Assembly: GCA_964483405.1 (NCBI GenBank)
Contig: CAZABC010000010.1
Span: 1-64,000, forward strand
Reading direction: 5' to 3'
Length of the DNA stretch: 64,000 nucleotides
Origin: CAZABC01 sp964483405
GTDB taxonomy: Bacteria > Chloroflexota > Limnocylindria > Limnocylindrales > CSP1-4
Of this stretch, positions 19,025 through 26,929 are shown in pieces. The stretch's first letter is position 1. Each line of letters starts with the position of its first letter. The notes below the pieces were generated by a model. It ran no database searches. It saw only the letters and a program-made list of their open reading frames with translations, and was not told the origin of the DNA. Position numbers and translations under genes: made by a program.

Positions 19025-20662
19025 TCAGCGGCGGCGGCCACCCCCGAACAGCGTCCCGAAGACGCCCCGGATGAGGTCCTGGCCGGCCCGCGACGTCGCG
19101 AGGCGGGTCCCGGACCGCATCACCCCCTCCACGAGTCGCTGTCGCTCGCGGGCCGCCCGCGCCGCTTCGCGCGCCTGGGCCTTCGCCTCGCGCTCGGCCT
19201 CTCGGCGGAGTCGCTCGAGCTCCTTGGTCCGGGCGGCCCGGGCCTTCGCCTCGGCGGCGGCCGTCTCCTCGGCACCGGCCGCCGACGCCGCTGCGGCCGC
19301 GGCTGCCCCGGCAGCGCCGAGCCGGGCGGAGATCACCTCGTGAGCGCTCTCGCGATCGACCGCGACGCGGTACCTCGCCTCGAGCGGACTCGCCGAGACG
19401 ATCGCCTTCGCCGTCGCGGGCGGCACCGGCGCCATGAGCGAATCGGGTGGGACCAGCCGGGTCGCCGCCAACGGCGTCGGGACGCCGCTCGGCGAGAGGA
19501 CCGTCACGAGCGCCTCGCCGATGCCGAGCGAGGTGATCGTCTTCTCGACGTCGTAGAAGTCGGTCATCGGGAAGGTCCGGGCGGTCTTGCGGAGCGCGTC
19601 GGCGTCCTCCGGGGTGAAGGCGCGCAGCGCGTGCTGGACCCGGTTGCCGAGCTGGCCGAGGACCGAGGCCGGGACGTCGGTCGGGGCCTGGGTCACGAAG
19701 TAGACGCCGACGCCCTTCGAGCGGATGAGCCGGGCCGTCCGCTCGATCTGCTCCAGCAACGCGTCGGACGCGTCGGCGAAGAGCAGGTGCGCCTCGTCGA
19801 AGAAGAAGACGAGCTTCGGCTTGGGCAGGTCGCCGGCCTCCGGCAGGCCCTCGTACAGCTCGGCGAGCAGCCAGAGCATGAACGTGCTGAACAGGCGGGG
19901 CTGGTCCATGACGTCCGACAGCTCGAGGATGCTGACGATCCCGGCCCCCTCGGACGAGGTCCGCAGCAGGTCGTCGATGTCGAACTCGGGCTCGCCGAAG
20001 AAGCGACCGGCACCCTGCTGCTCGAGCGTGACGATCGAGCGGAGGATGACCCCGAGCGAGGCCGACGACATCCCGCCGTATGCCTCGATGACCGGCTTGC
20101 CCTCGTCCGAGGAGAGGTAGCGGAGCGTGGTCTTGAGGTCGTCGAGGTCGAGCAGCGGCAGCCGCTGGTCGTCGCAGTACTGGAAGACGAGCGACAGGAT
20201 CGAGGTCTGGGTCTGGTTCAGGTCGAGGACCTTGGCGAGGAGGAGCGGCCCGAACGAGGTGACGGTGGCCCGGACGGGCACGCCGAGGTCGCCTGTCAGG
20301 GAGAGCAGCTCGACGGGGTGGCCAGACGGCTCGAAGGGAAAGCCGATCGAGGCGCTCCGAGCCTGGATCTTGGGGTTCGCCGCGTCGCCGGGCGCCGCCA
20401 GCCCCGTCAGGTCGCCCTTGACGTCGGCGACGAAGACCGGGACACCGGCCCTCGAGAGCTGGCCGGCCATCAGCTGGAGCGTCTTGGTCTTGCCGGTCCC
20501 GGTCGCCCCGGCGACGAGCCCATGACGGTTGAGCATCGACAGCCCGACCCGGACCTTCGTCGCCGCGTCGACCTCGCCCGCGTGCATCGGCGCGCCGAGG
20601 ACCAGTGCCGGCTCGTCGAGCGCGTAGCCGGACGCCATCGCCTCGAGGAAGCCCTTGTCCAC
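19025..20662 (-). CDS. HerA-like ATPase, DUF853/YjgR family
   Basis: 545 residues. The Walker A is LVAGATGTGKTKTLQ (about residue 53) and the Walker B is KLVFFFDEAHLLFADAS. GVGVYFVTQAPTDVPASVLG and RVQHALRAFTPEDADALRKT are typical of the DUF853 (YjgR) branch of HerA-type helicases. A coiled, Ala/Glu/Arg-rich segment (about 440-505) links to a C-terminal GTRLATSRAG...LIRGVFGTLFGGG, also seen in family members. The biochemical role is unknown; HerA relatives pump DNA or remodel membrane complexes. The GTG start at 20662 has GGAGG nine bases upstream. A TAGGCT -10 box lies at 20714-20719 on this strand. Confidence 0.88.
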   Translation of the reverse strand: MDKGFLEAMASGYALDEPALVLGAPMHAGEVDAATKVRVGLSMLNRHGLVAGATGTGKTKTLQLMAGQLSRAGVPVFVADVKGDLTGLAAPGDAANPKIQARSASIGFPFEPSGHPVELLSLTGDLGVPVRATVTSFGPLLLAKVLDLNQTQTSILSLVFQYCDDQRLPLLDLDDLKTTLRYLSSDEGKPVIEAYGGMSSASLGVILRSIVTLEQQGAGRFFGEPEFDIDDLLRTSSEGAGIVSILELSDVMDQPRLFSTFMLWLLAELYEGLPEAGDLPKPKLVFFFDEAHLLFADASDALLEQIERTARLIRSKGVGVYFVTQAPTDVPASVLGQLGNRVQHALRAFTPEDADALRKTARTFPMTDFYDVEKTITSLGIGEALVTVLSPSGVPTPLAATRLVPPDSLMAPVPPATAKAIVSASPLEARYRVAVDRESAHEVISARLGAAGAAAAAAASAAGAEETAAAEAKARAARTKELERLRREAEREAKAQAREAARAARERQRLVEGVMRSGTRLATSRAGQDLIRGVFGTLFGGGRRR

Positions 20663-20713
20663 GGGAATGCGCCTCCGGAACGTCCATCGGCCCCTGTCCG
20701 GGCCGGCCGGACC

Positions 20714-20723
20714 AGCCTATCAT
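20714..20723. promoter_or_regulatory. Overlapping divergent -10 boxes
   Basis: On the minus strand TAGGCT (20719-20714) points to the herA-like gene. On the plus strand TATCAT (20718-20723) points to the gene at 20773. The two hexamers overlap by two bases, so RNA polymerase binding in the two directions should be mutually exclusive. Confidence 0.45.
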
Positions 20724-20772
20724 CCGGGGACGGCCGCCCACGTCGGCCGGGACACCCGAACGGAGGCGACGG

Positions 20773-21177
20773 ATGAAGGTCGAGGATGTCGAGGGCATCG
20801 GGCCCGTCTACGGCGAGAAGCTCCGGGCCGCCGGCATCGAATCGGTCGAGGAGCTGCTCGAGAAGGGCGCCGGCCGGAGCGGACGCGCGGCGATCGCCGA
20901 GGCGACCGGCATCGACGGCGGCAAGATCCTCGAGTGGGTGAACCACGCCGACCTGATGCGGATCAAGGGCGTCGGCTCGGAGTACTCCGACCTGCTCGAG
21001 GCCGCCGGCGTCGACTCGCCTGCCGAGCTCGCCCAGCGGAACGCGGCGAACCTCGCGACGACCGTCCAGGAGGTCGTGGCGGCCCGGCCGGGCATCGTCC
21101 GGCGCGTCCCGACCGAGGCCGAGATCGCCGACTGGATCGCCCAGTCGAAGGACCTTCCGAAGGTCGTCCAGCACTGA
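20773..21177 (+). CDS. Helix-hairpin-helix protein, DUF4332-like
   Basis: 134 residues with two helix-hairpin-helix units. The first is VEGIGPVYGEKLRAAGIESV and the second is IKGVGSEYSDLLEAAGVDSP, separated by a helical stretch. This is the DUF4332 pattern, related to the C-terminal HhH of DNA-binding proteins. GGAGG at 20762-20766 precedes the ATG by six bases. One base separates its stop from the mscL start, so the two are in one operon. Function is unknown; DNA binding is inferred from the fold. Confidence 0.8.
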   Translation: MKVEDVEGIGPVYGEKLRAAGIESVEELLEKGAGRSGRAAIAEATGIDGGKILEWVNHADLMRIKGVGSEYSDLLEAAGVDSPAELAQRNAANLATTVQEVVAARPGIVRRVPTEAEIADWIAQSKDLPKVVQH

Positions 21178-21178
21178 C

Positions 21179-21583
21179 ATGGCTGATCGACCCAGCATCG
21201 GGGGGTTCCGCGCGTTCCTGACGAGGACGAATGCCCTCGCGCTCGCCGTCGGCGTCATCATCGGCGGGGCGACGAGCGTACTCATCAACTCGCTCGTCAA
21301 CGACGTCATCATGCCGCCGATCGGGTGGGCCCTCGGCGGCGTCGACTTCGCGGCGATGAAGATCGTTCTCGGGACGAGCGCCTCCGGCGAGGAGGTCGCA
21401 ATCAACTACGGCCTCTTCATCAACGCCCTGATCTCGTTCGTCGTGCTGCTGTTCGTCGTGTACATGCTCGCGACGTGGTTCATCCGGGAGGCGCCGGCGG
21501 CGCCGACGAAGGAGTGCCCCTTCTGCAAGGAGGCGAACGCCGAGGCCGCGACGAAGTGCCGGGCCTGCGCGAGCGCCATCTGA
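21179..21583 (+). CDS. mscL: Large-conductance mechanosensitive channel MscL with C-terminal zinc ribbon
   Basis: 134 residues. TM1 is ALAVGVIIGGATSVLINSLV, followed by NDVIMPPIGWALGGVDF, as in MscL. The periplasmic loop carries AINYGLFINALISFV, leading into TM2 (FVVLLFVVYMLATWFI). In place of the usual amphipathic C-terminal bundle it ends TKECPFCKEANAEAATKC plus RACASAI, a CxxC...CxxC zinc ribbon. MscL opens under membrane tension to release solutes on osmotic downshock; the ribbon may hold the cytoplasmic ends of the pentamer together or bind a partner. It follows the HhH gene by one base. Confidence 0.93.
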   Translation: MADRPSIGGFRAFLTRTNALALAVGVIIGGATSVLINSLVNDVIMPPIGWALGGVDFAAMKIVLGTSASGEEVAINYGLFINALISFVVLLFVVYMLATWFIREAPAAPTKECPFCKEANAEAATKCRACASAI

Positions 21584-22342
21584 TCGACCCAGCGATCACC
21601 GTCGGCCCCGGTGGTCCGAACGGGCGACCCCGGTGGCGACGCTGCGGTCGTTCCGTGTCGAGCCGGCGTTCGGCCGGCGGTCAGAGCCGGTGGCCAGAGC
21701 CGGCGTTGCGCCGGCGATCAGGCCCGGCGTGTCGGCCGGCGGCCAGGCCCGGCGGCGGGCGAAGCGCGACCGGTGGTGATGCGCGGCCCGCCCGAGGCGC
21801 GAGCGGGCGTGTTCAGGGCGCGNNNNNNNNNNNNNNNNNNNNNNNNNNNNNNNNNNNNNNNNNNNNNNNNNNNNNNNNNNNNNNNNNNNNNNNNNNNNNN
21901 NNNNNNNNNNNNNNNNNNNNNNGGGCGCGCCCCTTGCGCCAGGCGCAGAAGTACGACCGGACGACGGTCGACGACTGCGCAGCGACCCCGGATCGACGCG
22001 GTCTTGGCCGATCCCGTTCACGGCCTGAGCGTGGAGACGACGTCGCGGTCGTCGCCGGCGGGCGGGATCGGTTGGGCGGGTCCCCTCCGAGACTGGTTCG
22101 GGCGGTGGATCGGTCGCACATCTGCGTCCCATGCAAGTGGCGCCGCGGGCTGGCGCCCGGCCGTGTGGCCCTGCGGACCCGTGGCGCGGCTGCCGGCCGC
22201 CGCTCAGCCGCCGGACGCGGCCGCGGCGCAGCCGCCGGACGCGGCCGCGGCTCAGCCGCCGCTCAGCCGCCGGAAGCGTGGCGCAGGCGCCGGACGCGGC
22301 CGCGGCTCAGCCGCCGCTCAGCCGCCGGACGCGGGCCGCCCC
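21584..22342. repeat. Intergenic region between convergent genes, repeat-rich with gap
   Basis: No gene is supported between mscL (plus) and pheA (minus). Around 21660-21770 GCCGGC-rich motifs recur with a roughly 20-base spacing. N covers 21823-21922. From about 22193 to 22345 there is an imperfect tandem array of CAGCCGCCGGACGCGGCCGC-like units that runs right up to the pheA stop. Confidence 0.65.
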
Positions 22343-23470
22343 TCAGCCGCCGGCTGCTCGCGGGTAGCTGCCCAGGACGCGGATCATCGTCGTGACCGCG
22401 CGCAGATCGTCGAGCGCAGCGGCCATCGGCGGGTCGCTCGCGTCGCCGTCGAGGTCGGCCCAGAAGACGTACTCCCAGTCGGCGGTCCGGCTGGGCCGCG
22501 ACTCGAGCTTGCTGAGATTGACCTGTCGCGTCGCGAAGACGGTCAGGACGGCAAGGAGGGTGCCCGGCTCGTTGCGGACCGCGAAGACGAGGGTGGTCCG
22601 GCGCGACGCTCCCACCTGAGGGGATGCGCCGGTCGGGACCGCGCCGGTCGGGACCGCGCCGGTCGGAAGCGCGCCGGTCGGAAGCGCGCCGGTCGGGACC
22701 GCGCCGGTCGGGACCGCGCCGGTCGGGACCGCGCCGGTCGGGCTCAGGGTGACCGCCGGGCTCGGCACCGCCGGGCTCGGCACCGCCGGGCTCGGCACCC
22801 CGGCGCCGGCCGCGGACCGGGCCACGACGAGGAAGCGGGTCCGGTTGTCCGGCACGGACTGGATCGGCTCGGCGAGGACCTCGAGCCCGAACAGCGCGGC
22901 CGCCCGGGGCGAGAGCACCGCGGCCGCCCCGCGTTCGCCACGCTCGACGATCAGCCGGCCGGCCCCGGCGGTGTTGTAGGTCGTGAGCAGCGTCCACGGC
23001 CGGGTCCGGAGGAAGGCCTCGGCCTGGCCGAGCGCCTGGACGTGCGAGTAGACGCGCTCGATCGTGTCGAGCGTCTCGCCCGGCCGCGCCGCGAGGCAGA
23101 GCCGGACCGGCACGACCACCTCGCCGACGATCGCGAGATCGTGCTCGAGGAGGAGGTCGTAGTTCTCGCGGACGGTGCCGTTGACGAGGTTCTCGATCGG
23201 GACGACGCCGGCGGCGGCTCGACCCGCCGAGACGGCCTCGAAGACCTCGCGGAAGCCGCCCAGCGGGACCCGCGGCACGTCGCCGAGATGGGCGAGGACG
23301 GCATCCTCGGCGAACGCGCCTGGCTCGCCGGCATAGGCGACGACCGAAGCCACGGAGCCATCCGGCGCGGCCGCCCGCTCGGGCGCGGCCGCCCGCTCGG
23401 GCCCGGCGGGCCCGGCCGATCCGATCGCGGACCCCGGTCCCGGCGACGGCACCGGCCCGGGCTCGGTCAT
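22343..23470 (-). CDS. pheA: Prephenate dehydratase with ACT domain
   Basis: 375 residues. The catalytic domain begins VAYAGEPGAFAEDAVLAHLG and carries VVPIENLVNGTVRENYDLLL and the active-site TRF (PDNRTRFLVVA). A C-terminal ACT domain has LVFAVRNEPGTLLAVLTVFA and the Phe-binding ESRP (KLESRPSRTADWEYVFW), so Phe feedback is likely. The enzyme converts prephenate to phenylpyruvate. The two domains are separated by an unusual ~75-residue low-complexity insert (PSPAV x3, then PTGAV-like x8) encoded by tandem 15-base repeats. The ATG at 23470 overlaps the preceding gene by 4 bases, making pheA the last gene of the ilv-leu operon. The N-terminal ~40 residues are Gly/Pro/Ala repeats. Confidence 0.92.
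   Translation of the reverse strand: MTEPGPVPSPGPGSAIGSAGPAGPERAAAPERAAAPDGSVASVVAYAGEPGAFAEDAVLAHLGDVPRVPLGGFREVFEAVSAGRAAAGVVPIENLVNGTVRENYDLLLEHDLAIVGEVVVPVRLCLAARPGETLDTIERVYSHVQALGQAEAFLRTRPWTLLTTYNTAGAGRLIVERGERGAAAVLSPRAAALFGLEVLAEPIQSVPDNRTRFLVVARSAAGAGVPSPAVPSPAVPSPAVTLSPTGAVPTGAVPTGAVPTGALPTGALPTGAVPTGAVPTGASPQVGASRRTTLVFAVRNEPGTLLAVLTVFATRQVNLSKLESRPSRTADWEYVFWADLDGDASDPPMAAALDDLRAVTTMIRVLGSYPRAAGG
22626..22798. repeat. 15-base minisatellites inside pheA
   Basis: Eight copies of a GCGCCGGTCGGGACC-type unit (22626-22743) and three of GCCGGGCTCGGCACC (about 22754-22798), all in frame, encode the interdomain linker. Because units are 15 bases, copy-number change would not shift the frame. 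Confidence 0.85.
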
Positions 23471-24084
23471 CGGTCGAACCAGGGGATCGGCTCCTCCGCG
23501 ATCGCCTCGTCGAGCTCGGCGCGGCGCCCCGCGGCGGTCGACGCCGGGCGGCTGCGGCGGCGCTTCCCGGCGACGTCGGTCGCTCCCGCCCAGGCGGCCT
23601 CGCCGAGGAGCCGGCCGAGGGCGCCGATGTACGCCTCGATCGACGCCGCGACGATGTTCGTGGAGCGGGCCGTCGCGACGTACTTCCCGCCGGCCCGGCG
23701 ACCGGAGGCGGAGGCCGGCGGCGCGACCCGGACGCGCACCTCGGCCTCGGCGTCGGTGCCCTCGGCGAGCGCGTGGATGTCGTAGGCGAGGAGCCGTGGC
23801 CGGCCGTCGAGGACGTCGGCGAGGGCGAGGTCGACCGCGTTGTACAGGGCGTCGATCGGACCGTTGCCCTCGGCCGAGGCCTCCCACTGGTTCGCGCCAG
23901 CGGCAAGGACGACGGCGCCGCGGCTCTGGGCGTTGCTGCCGGAGGTGACGGTCCAGCGCGCGAGCGCGAGGACCGGGCCGTCGGGGCCTCCGGCCGCCGG
24001 GGCGGTCATCGGTGACGTCGTCGGCGACGTCGCCGCCGGCGTCTCCCCTCCGGCCACGGTGTCGTCGCCGGGGTGCTCGGTCAT
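23467..24084 (-). CDS. Free-standing LeuA allosteric (dimerisation) domain protein
   Basis: 205 residues with no HMGL-like catalytic barrel. Residues about 40-165 match the C-terminal regulatory domain of isopropylmalate/citramalate synthases: WTVTSGSNAQSRGAVVLAAG, SAEGNGPIDALYNAVDLAL, YDIHALAEGTDAEAEVRVRV and TNIVAASIEAYIGALGRLL. The same motifs occur at the C-termini of the leuA and cimA products upstream. It overlaps cimA and pheA by 4 bases each. It may pair with one of the synthases to alter Leu or Ile feedback, or be a relic of a third synthase. The domain call is strong; the role is inferred. Confidence 0.85.
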   Translation of the reverse strand: MTEHPGDDTVAGGETPAATSPTTSPMTAPAAGGPDGPVLALARWTVTSGSNAQSRGAVVLAAGANQWEASAEGNGPIDALYNAVDLALADVLDGRPRLLAYDIHALAEGTDAEAEVRVRVAPPASASGRRAGGKYVATARSTNIVAASIEAYIGALGRLLGEAAWAGATDVAGKRRRSRPASTAAGRRAELDEAIAEEPIPWFDR

Positions 24085-25748
24085 CGGCCCACTCCCCCGC
24101 CGTCGGCGGCGCCGTTCGCGGCGGCCGTCGTGAAGTGCCGCTCGTCGCGTCGCCGAAGCTCGGCGCCGCTCTTCCAGATCGCGTACTCGAGCGAGTCGGC
24201 GAGGGCGAGCGCCGACGCCGCGATGATGTTCGTGTCCGAGCCCATCGTGCTCCAGGTCCGCGGCCCGTCGGCGGAGTCGATGACCACCCGGGTCCGGGCG
24301 GCCGTCGCCGCGACCCCGTCGAGGATCCGGACCTTGTAGTCGACGAGGTGGACCGTGTCGAGCTGCGGGTAGAACGCCCGGAGCGCCTTGCGGAGCGCTG
24401 CGTCGAGCGCATTGACCGGGCCGTTGCCGTCCGCGGCGGTGTGGAGGATCTCGCCGGCGACCTCGACCTTGACCGTCGCCTCGGCGAGCAGCTCCCGGCC
24501 GTCGCGCTGCTCGACGAGGACGGTGAAGTCGACGATCCGGAACGGCGCGACGTAGTCGGGCCGGCGGCGGTGGATGAGCAGCTCGAACGACGCCTCGGCG
24601 CCCTCGAAGGCGAGACCCTCGTGCTCGAGCTGCTTGATGACCTTGCTGAGCTCCTTCGGGTCGACGCCCTCGAGGGCGTGGCCGAGCTGGGCAGCCCGCA
24701 GCTGGGTGTTCGCCTTGCCGCCGAGCTCGCTGACGACGAGCCGGCCGCGGTTCCCGACCAGCGTCGGGTCGACGTGCTGGTAGCTCCGCTCGACCTTCGC
24801 GACGGCCGCGCCGTGGACCCCGCCCTTGTGGGCGAAGGCGCTCCGGCCGACGAACGGCTGGTAGTCGTTCGGGGCGACGTTGGCGATCTCGGCGACCGAT
24901 CGCGAGAGGTCGGTCAGGTCGGCGAGCGAGCCGCCGCCGGCCGGCACGAGGGGCAGGTCGGTCTTGAGGGCGAGGTTGGCGAGGACGCTGACCATGTTGG
25001 CGTTGCCGCAACGCTCGCCGTAGCCGTTGATGGTCGCCTGGACGTGGCGGATCCCGGCCTGCACCGCGGCGATCGAGTTGGCGACCGCGAGCTCGGCGTC
25101 GTTGTGGGTGTGGATGCCCCAGGTGACCGCCGGCGCGTCCGGCTCGCCCTCGAGCGCGGCCCGCGACGCGGCGACGACCTCGAGCAGCTCGTCGGTCAGC
25201 GTCCCCCCATTCGTGTCGCACAGGACGAGCGAGCGGGCGCCGGCGTCGCGAGCCGCCCGGAGCGTCGCGATCGCGTACGCCGGGTCGGCCTTGTAGCCGT
25301 CGAAGTAGTGCTCGGCGTCGTAGACGACCTCGCGGCCCCGCTCGACGAGGAAGCCGACCGATTCGGCGACCATGTCGAGGTTCTCGGCCGGAGTCGCCCC
25401 GAGGACCTCGGTCACGTGGAGCAGCCAGCTCTTGCCGAAGATGGTGACGACCGGGGTCTCGGCCGCGACGAGCTCGAGGAGGTTCGGATCGGCCTCGGGC
25501 CGGTTCGCCCGGTGGCGGGTCGAGCCGAACGCGGCGAGCTTCGCCCGCTCCCAGCGGATCGTCCTGGCGGCCGCGAAGAAGTCGATGTCCTTGGGGTTGC
25601 TGCCCGGCCAGCCGCCCTCGATGTACGGCATCCCGTACTCGTCGAGCATCCGGGCGACCCGGAGCTTGTCGGCCAGCGAGAGGATGATGTTCTCGCCCTG
25701 CGTGCCGTCGCGGAGGGTCGTGTCGTACAGGATCACCGGGGCGCTCAC
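24081..25748 (-). CDS. cimA: Citramalate synthase
   Basis: 555 residues. It opens VSAPVILYDTTLRDGTQGEN, with DTTLRDG typical of the HMGL/LeuA superfamily and the GTQGEN form typical of CimA. VLCDTNGGTLTDELLEVV and WGIHTHNDAELAVANS carry metal ligands, and INGYGERCGNANMVSVLANL is the citramalate-synthase-type version of that box. The C-terminal regulatory domain (GNGPVNALDAAL, YKVRILDG, SDTNIIAASALALADSLEYA) is present. It condenses pyruvate and acetyl-CoA to citramalate, giving a threonine-independent route to isoleucine. The GTG start overlaps the leuB stop by 4 bases (GTGA). Confidence 0.92.
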   Translation of the reverse strand: MSAPVILYDTTLRDGTQGENIILSLADKLRVARMLDEYGMPYIEGGWPGSNPKDIDFFAAARTIRWERAKLAAFGSTRHRANRPEADPNLLELVAAETPVVTIFGKSWLLHVTEVLGATPAENLDMVAESVGFLVERGREVVYDAEHYFDGYKADPAYAIATLRAARDAGARSLVLCDTNGGTLTDELLEVVAASRAALEGEPDAPAVTWGIHTHNDAELAVANSIAAVQAGIRHVQATINGYGERCGNANMVSVLANLALKTDLPLVPAGGGSLADLTDLSRSVAEIANVAPNDYQPFVGRSAFAHKGGVHGAAVAKVERSYQHVDPTLVGNRGRLVVSELGGKANTQLRAAQLGHALEGVDPKELSKVIKQLEHEGLAFEGAEASFELLIHRRRPDYVAPFRIVDFTVLVEQRDGRELLAEATVKVEVAGEILHTAADGNGPVNALDAALRKALRAFYPQLDTVHLVDYKVRILDGVAATAARTRVVIDSADGPRTWSTMGSDTNIIAASALALADSLEYAIWKSGAELRRRDERHFTTAAANGAADGGGVGR

Positions 25749-26929
25749 GCGGGCACCTCCGGGGCGGCGGTCAGCCGGGCGACGACCGCGTCGGCCATCG
25801 CCGTCGTGCCGACGACCGTCAGGCCGGCCGCCTCGGCCGAGGCGACGTCGCTTCCGGGGACGAGGTCGCGGGTCCGGACCCCGGCGTCGAGCGCGAGCGA
25901 GACCGCCGATTCCACCGCGGCGGCGGCGTCCTCGAGGCCGAGCGACCAGCGGAGGAGCATCGCCGTCGACAGGATCGTGCCGATCGGGTTCGCCACGTCG
26001 GCTCCGGCGATGTCGGGGGCCGAGCCGTGGATCGGCTCGTACAGCCCGAACAGGCCGTGGTGGGTGCGCCGGGTCCCGATCGAAGCCGACGGCAGCATCC
26101 CGAGCGAGCCGGCGAGGACGCTCGCCTCGTCGGACAGGATGTCGCCGAACAGGTTCTCGGTGACGATGACGTCGAAGGTGGCCGGGCGGCTGACGAGGAG
26201 CATCGCCGTCGCGTCGACGAGGCGGTGCTCGAGGTCGACGTCGGGGAAGCCGGTCGCAACGTCGTCGGTCACCTTGCGCCAGAGGCGCGACGAGGCGAGG
26301 ACGTTCGCCTTGTCGACCTGGGTCACCCGGCTGCGCCGGCCGCGGGCGAGTTCGAAGGCGAGCTTGACGACCCGTCGGATCTCGGCCTCGCTGTACCACA
26401 TCGTGTCGACGGCGACGCGGCCGGTCGCGGTGATCCGCTCTTCGCTCGGCCGGCCGAAGTAGAGTCCGCCGGTGAGTTCGCGGACGATGAGCAGGTCGAC
26501 GCCGTCGAGCAGGTCGCGTCGGAGCGGCGAGGACGCGGCGAGCGCCGGGTGGACGGTCACCGGCCGCAGGTTGGCGTACAGCTCGAGCCCGCCCCGGAGC
26601 GCGAAGAGCGACTGCTCGGGCCGGACTCGAGCATGCGGGTCGTCCCACTTGGGACCACCGACCGCGCCGAGCAGGATCGCGTCGGCCGCGCCGGCGGCGC
26701 GGAGATCCTCGTCGCGGATCGGCACGCCGTAGATGTCGATGGCGATGCCGCCGACGAGATGCTCCGACCACTCGATGCTGAACCCGAAGCGATGGGCGAC
26801 CGCGTCGAGGACGGTCCGGGCGGCCGCGACGACCTCGGGCCCCACCCCGTCGCCGGGGATCGTCGCGATCCGGTAGGTCGGGCCGGTCGCCGCTCCGGCG
26901 CCGGCCCCGGCAAGGCCGCCGTCCGTCAC
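25745..26929 (-). CDS. leuB: 3-isopropylmalate dehydrogenase
   Basis: 394 residues. IATIPGDGVGPEVVAAA opens the fold. AILLGAVGGPKWDDP and SLFALRGGLELYANLRPV follow, then the substrate loop IVRELTGGLYFGRPSE, QVDKANVLASSRLWR, VTENLFGDILSDEAS and YEPIHGSAPDIAGADVANP. The enzyme oxidatively decarboxylates 3-isopropylmalate in leucine synthesis and probably also 3-methylmalate from the citramalate route. The GTG start overlaps the leuA stop by 4 bases. The N-terminal ~16 residues are Gly/Ala-rich. Confidence 0.95.
   Translation of the reverse strand: MTDGGLAGAGAGAATGPTYRIATIPGDGVGPEVVAAARTVLDAVAHRFGFSIEWSEHLVGGIAIDIYGVPIRDEDLRAAGAADAILLGAVGGPKWDDPHARVRPEQSLFALRGGLELYANLRPVTVHPALAASSPLRRDLLDGVDLLIVRELTGGLYFGRPSEERITATGRVAVDTMWYSEAEIRRVVKLAFELARGRRSRVTQVDKANVLASSRLWRKVTDDVATGFPDVDLEHRLVDATAMLLVSRPATFDVIVTENLFGDILSDEASVLAGSLGMLPSASIGTRRTHHGLFGLYEPIHGSAPDIAGADVANPIGTILSTAMLLRWSLGLEDAAAAVESAVSLALDAGVRTRDLVPGSDVASAEAAGLTVVGTTAMADAVVARLTAAPEVPA

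Noticed and set aside
22193..22345. Possible CRISPR or attachment-site array
   Set aside because: Units are imperfect, adjacent and GC-only with no spacers of even length; an ordinary tandem repeat fits better.
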